Assembly: GCF_000420805.1 (NCBI RefSeq)
Contig: NZ_ATVQ01000002.1
Span: forward strand, 1 to 64,000
Reading direction: 5' to 3'
Source of the DNA: Yaniella halotolerans DSM 15476
GTDB taxonomy: Bacteria > Actinomycetota > Actinomycetes > Actinomycetales > Micrococcaceae
Length of the DNA stretch: 64,000 bases
In this document: positions 62,291-64,000 of the stretch, piece by piece
Position numbering within the stretch: position 1 is the stretch's first letter
Layout of the letters: every line of letters starts with the position of its first letter
Translations under genes and position numbers: made by a program
The notes under the pieces: generated by a model
Told to the model about the DNA's origin: nothing
Seen by the model: the letters and a program-made list of their open reading frames with translations, nothing else
Database searches by the model: none

Positions 62291-63203
62291 ACCCAACACT
62301 CAGATTTTCGAAGCCACGAAGGCCGTACGGGCTGATGCGGCAGTGGCGCGAGCAGTGGATATCTCGCGCACCAAAGCAGCTGAGTGGATTCAGCGAGGGC
62401 TAGTGCGAGTGGGGGACCGGTTAGCCGTAAAATCTACCAAGCTTCGTCCCGGCGATATTGTAGTTGTGACGCTGCCTGATGATCCCAATCCGTTAGAGGT
62501 GAAAGCTGAAGCCGTGCAAGATCTCAACGTGATAGCTGATGAAGAAGACTACGTCGTAATCGATAAACCCGTCGGTGTGGCGGCGCACCCATCACAGGGA
62601 TGGCGCGGCCCAACAGTTGTGGGCGGTTTAGCAGCCTTGGGAATTGGTATCTCCACGTCTGGACCACCCGAACGCAAAGGAATAGTTCAACGGTTAGACG
62701 TTGGCACTTCGGGGCTCATGGTGGTCGCCAAAACCGAAATTGCCTATAGTCGCTTGAAGGCTGCCTTTCGCGACCGCACCCCCCAGCGTAATTACCACGC
62801 CCTCATTCAGGGTCTCCCGGATCCTGTCGATGGAACCATCAACGCTCCAATTGATCGTCACCCGGGCTATGAGTGGCGTTTCGCTGTAGTAGAGGGTGGT
62901 CGGGAAGCAATTACGAAGTACGCCACCATTGAAGCTTTTGGGCCAGCCACGCTCGTTGACGTGCAACTACATACGGGTCGGACGCATCAGATTCGGGTCC
63001 ATTTTTCCGCGCTCCAACATCCACTAGCTGGTGACCTAACTTACGGCGCTGATGCGGACCTTGCTGCTGATCTAGGACTTACGCGCCAATGGTTACACGC
63101 TGTTGGTCTTGGCTTTCAACATCCAGTCACTGGTCAGCATGTGAGTTACACCTCTGAGTATCCAGTCGACCTGTCATACGCGTTGGATCGTTTGCGATAC
63201 TAG
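62277..63203 (+). CDS. rluD: 23S rRNA pseudouridine synthase RluD-type
   Basis: A 308-residue RluA-family enzyme. An S4 domain (about 20-75) has ISRTKAAEWIQRGLVRVGD; the catalytic domain has VIDKPVGVAAHPS, IVQRLDVGTSGLMVVAK with Asp141 as nucleophile, and HTGRTHQIRVHFSALQHPLAGD. It follows lspA, as usual in Gram-positives. I place the start at ATG 62277, overlapping lspA by 14 nt; no clear RBS is visible, so coupling to lspA is likely. The exact uridines modified cannot be told. Confidence 0.92.
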   Translation: MPNAEPNTQIFEATKAVRADAAVARAVDISRTKAAEWIQRGLVRVGDRLAVKSTKLRPGDIVVVTLPDDPNPLEVKAEAVQDLNVIADEEDYVVIDKPVGVAAHPSQGWRGPTVVGGLAALGIGISTSGPPERKGIVQRLDVGTSGLMVVAKTEIAYSRLKAAFRDRTPQRNYHALIQGLPDPVDGTINAPIDRHPGYEWRFAVVEGGREAITKYATIEAFGPATLVDVQLHTGRTHQIRVHFSALQHPLAGDLTYGADADLAADLGLTRQWLHAVGLGFQHPVTGQHVSYTSEYPVDLSYALDRLRY

Positions 63204-63212
63204 GGCTAGACT
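63183..63212 (+). promoter_or_regulatory. probable dnaE promoter
   Basis: TTGGAT at 63183-63188 and TAGACT at 63207-63212 are 18 nt apart. They straddle the rluD stop codon; transcription would start about 35 nt before dnaE. Confidence 0.5.
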
Positions 63213-63254
63213 GACTGACGCTATTCAAAATCTTATCTGGAGGTCGACAGTTTC

Positions 63255-64000
63255 ATGGCCCGTGGATCTAGCGCACAGCGCGATGGTTTCGTACACCTTC
63301 ACACCCACACCGAATATTCAATGTTGGATGGGGCGGCGAAACTTGATGATCTCTTTGCCGAAGCGAGTCGACTAGGGCAAGAAGCCCTCGCCATTACAGA
63401 CCATGGCTACCTCTTTGGTGCCTTTGATTTTTGGAATAAGGCACAGCAACATGGCATCAAACCCATCATCGGGCTAGAAGCCTATCTTGCCCCTGGACAG
63501 CAGCACCGCACGGATAAGACGAGAACTCGCTGGGGTGACCCAGACCAGCGTTCAGATGATGTCTCAGGTGGCGGTGCTTACACGCACATGACGTTGTTGT
63601 CTAAGAACAATACTGGAATGCACAACTTGTTCCGGATGGGATCGCACGCGTCGTTGGACGCGGTCTATGCTAAGTGGCCGCGTATCGACCGCGAGCTGCT
63701 CAATGATTACTCCGAGGGGATCATTGGTACTACGGGCTGTCCTTCTGGAGAAGTGCAAATTCGCTTGCGTCTTGGCCAATATCAGGAGGCATTGGACGCT
63801 GCTGCTGAATTTCGCGACATCTTCGGCAAAGAGAATTTTTACGTCGAAATCATGCAGCACGGTCTCGACTTAGAACGGCGCGTCTTCGGCGACCTTATTC
63901 AGATCTCGAAAGACCTAAACTTACCGCTGGTCTCGACCAACGACTTGCACTATACATACCAGCACGATGCTAAACACCATGAAGCCCTCTTGGCGCTGCA
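63255..64000 (+). CDS. dnaE: DNA polymerase III alpha subunit, 5' part (runs off the window)
   Basis: The first 248 codons of the replicative polymerase. The N-terminal PHP domain is clear: GFVHLHTHTEYSMLDGAA with HxH metal ligands, ALAITDHGYLFGAFDFW, GIKPIIGLEAYL, GTTGCPSGEV and LVSTNDLHYT. The metal-binding His residues are all present, so an active PHP proofreading exonuclease is possible, as in mycobacterial DnaE1. ATG at 63255 has CTGGAGG about 11 nt upstream. The polymerase core is beyond position 64,000. Confidence 0.95.
   Translation, partial: MARGSSAQRDGFVHLHTHTEYSMLDGAAKLDDLFAEASRLGQEALAITDHGYLFGAFDFWNKAQQHGIKPIIGLEAYLAPGQQHRTDKTRTRWGDPDQRSDDVSGGGAYTHMTLLSKNNTGMHNLFRMGSHASLDAVYAKWPRIDRELLNDYSEGIIGTTGCPSGEVQIRLRLGQYQEALDAAAEFRDIFGKENFYVEIMQHGLDLERRVFGDLIQISKDLNLPLVSTNDLHYTYQHDAKHHEALLAL

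Overview
The window reads as chromosomal housekeeping DNA from an actinobacterium of the order Micrococcales, most likely a Micrococcaceae-type organism of moderate G+C (judged by eye; relatives could be Yaniella, Enteractinococcus or Rothia, but I cannot fix the genus). Supporting signs are a mycothione reductase, a GarA/OdhI-type FHA protein, a PknL-type kinase beside an Rv2175c-type DNA-binding protein, a class II DAHP synthase, FtsZ with SepF, YggT and DivIVA but no FtsA, frequent GTG/TTG starts, and many apparently leaderless genes. The MurE acceptor-site motif is DDPH instead of DNPR, which argues for a peptidoglycan with lysine (or another non-DAP diamino acid).

Layout. 1-230: 5S rRNA at the end of an rRNA operon, with a strong terminator. 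330-3,600: a cupin protein, a class V aminotransferase and an ACT-domain malic enzyme. 3,590-4,410: a long sparse spacer holding one 55-codon ORF of unknown nature. 4,415-18,490: a long co-directional series matching the Mycobacterium Rv1691-Rv1713 block (TPR protein, HAD phosphatase, 52-aa protein, TlyA, NAD kinase, RecN, Nudix, XerD, ParA-like, ScpA, ScpB, RluB, TyrA, Cmk, Der), with many 1-14 nt overlaps. 18,518-22,257: apt (reverse), tRNA-Pro(GGG), then garA, ftsR-type MerR, DUF151 nuclease and a second MerR. 22,359-28,392: a second orphan ParA-like ATPase (reverse), pyruvate carboxylase and mycothione reductase. 28,468-31,636 (reverse): acyl-CoA synthetase, a small membrane protein and a carboxylesterase-like hydrolase. 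31,777-40,209: DAHP synthase, PknL-type kinase, a six-LysM lytic transglycosylase, the Rv2175c-type regulator, a polyprenyl diphosphate synthase, DNA polymerase IV and a DUF3040 protein. 40,304-42,349 (reverse): a large LppM-like lipoprotein. 42,886-62,290: the dcw cluster mraZ-rsmH-ftsL-ftsI-murE-murF-mraY-murD-ftsW-murG-murC-ftsQ-ftsZ-pgeF-sepF-yggT-divIVA-lspA, then rluD and the 5' end of dnaE, which runs off the window.

How it fits together. The right half builds and divides the cell wall: precursor synthesis (MurC-F, MraY, MurG), septal synthesis (FtsW/FtsI), divisome scaffolding (FtsQ, FtsL, FtsZ, SepF) and polar growth (DivIVA). The left half handles chromosome segregation and condensation (ParA-like, ScpAB, XerD), RNA modification (TlyA, RluB, RsmH, RluD) and central metabolism. 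A possible phospho-signalling layer (PknL-type kinase, GarA, FtsR) links the halves. I found no phage, insertion sequence, CRISPR array or defence island. The best leads are regulatory: an MraZ operator with a candidate second copy facing the divergent lipoprotein gene, eight candidate leaderless promoters, a terminator hairpin that also carries the -10 of the next gene, a palindrome in the divIVA leader, and the unexplained 55-codon ORF. I do not see a clear previously undescribed multi-gene system.
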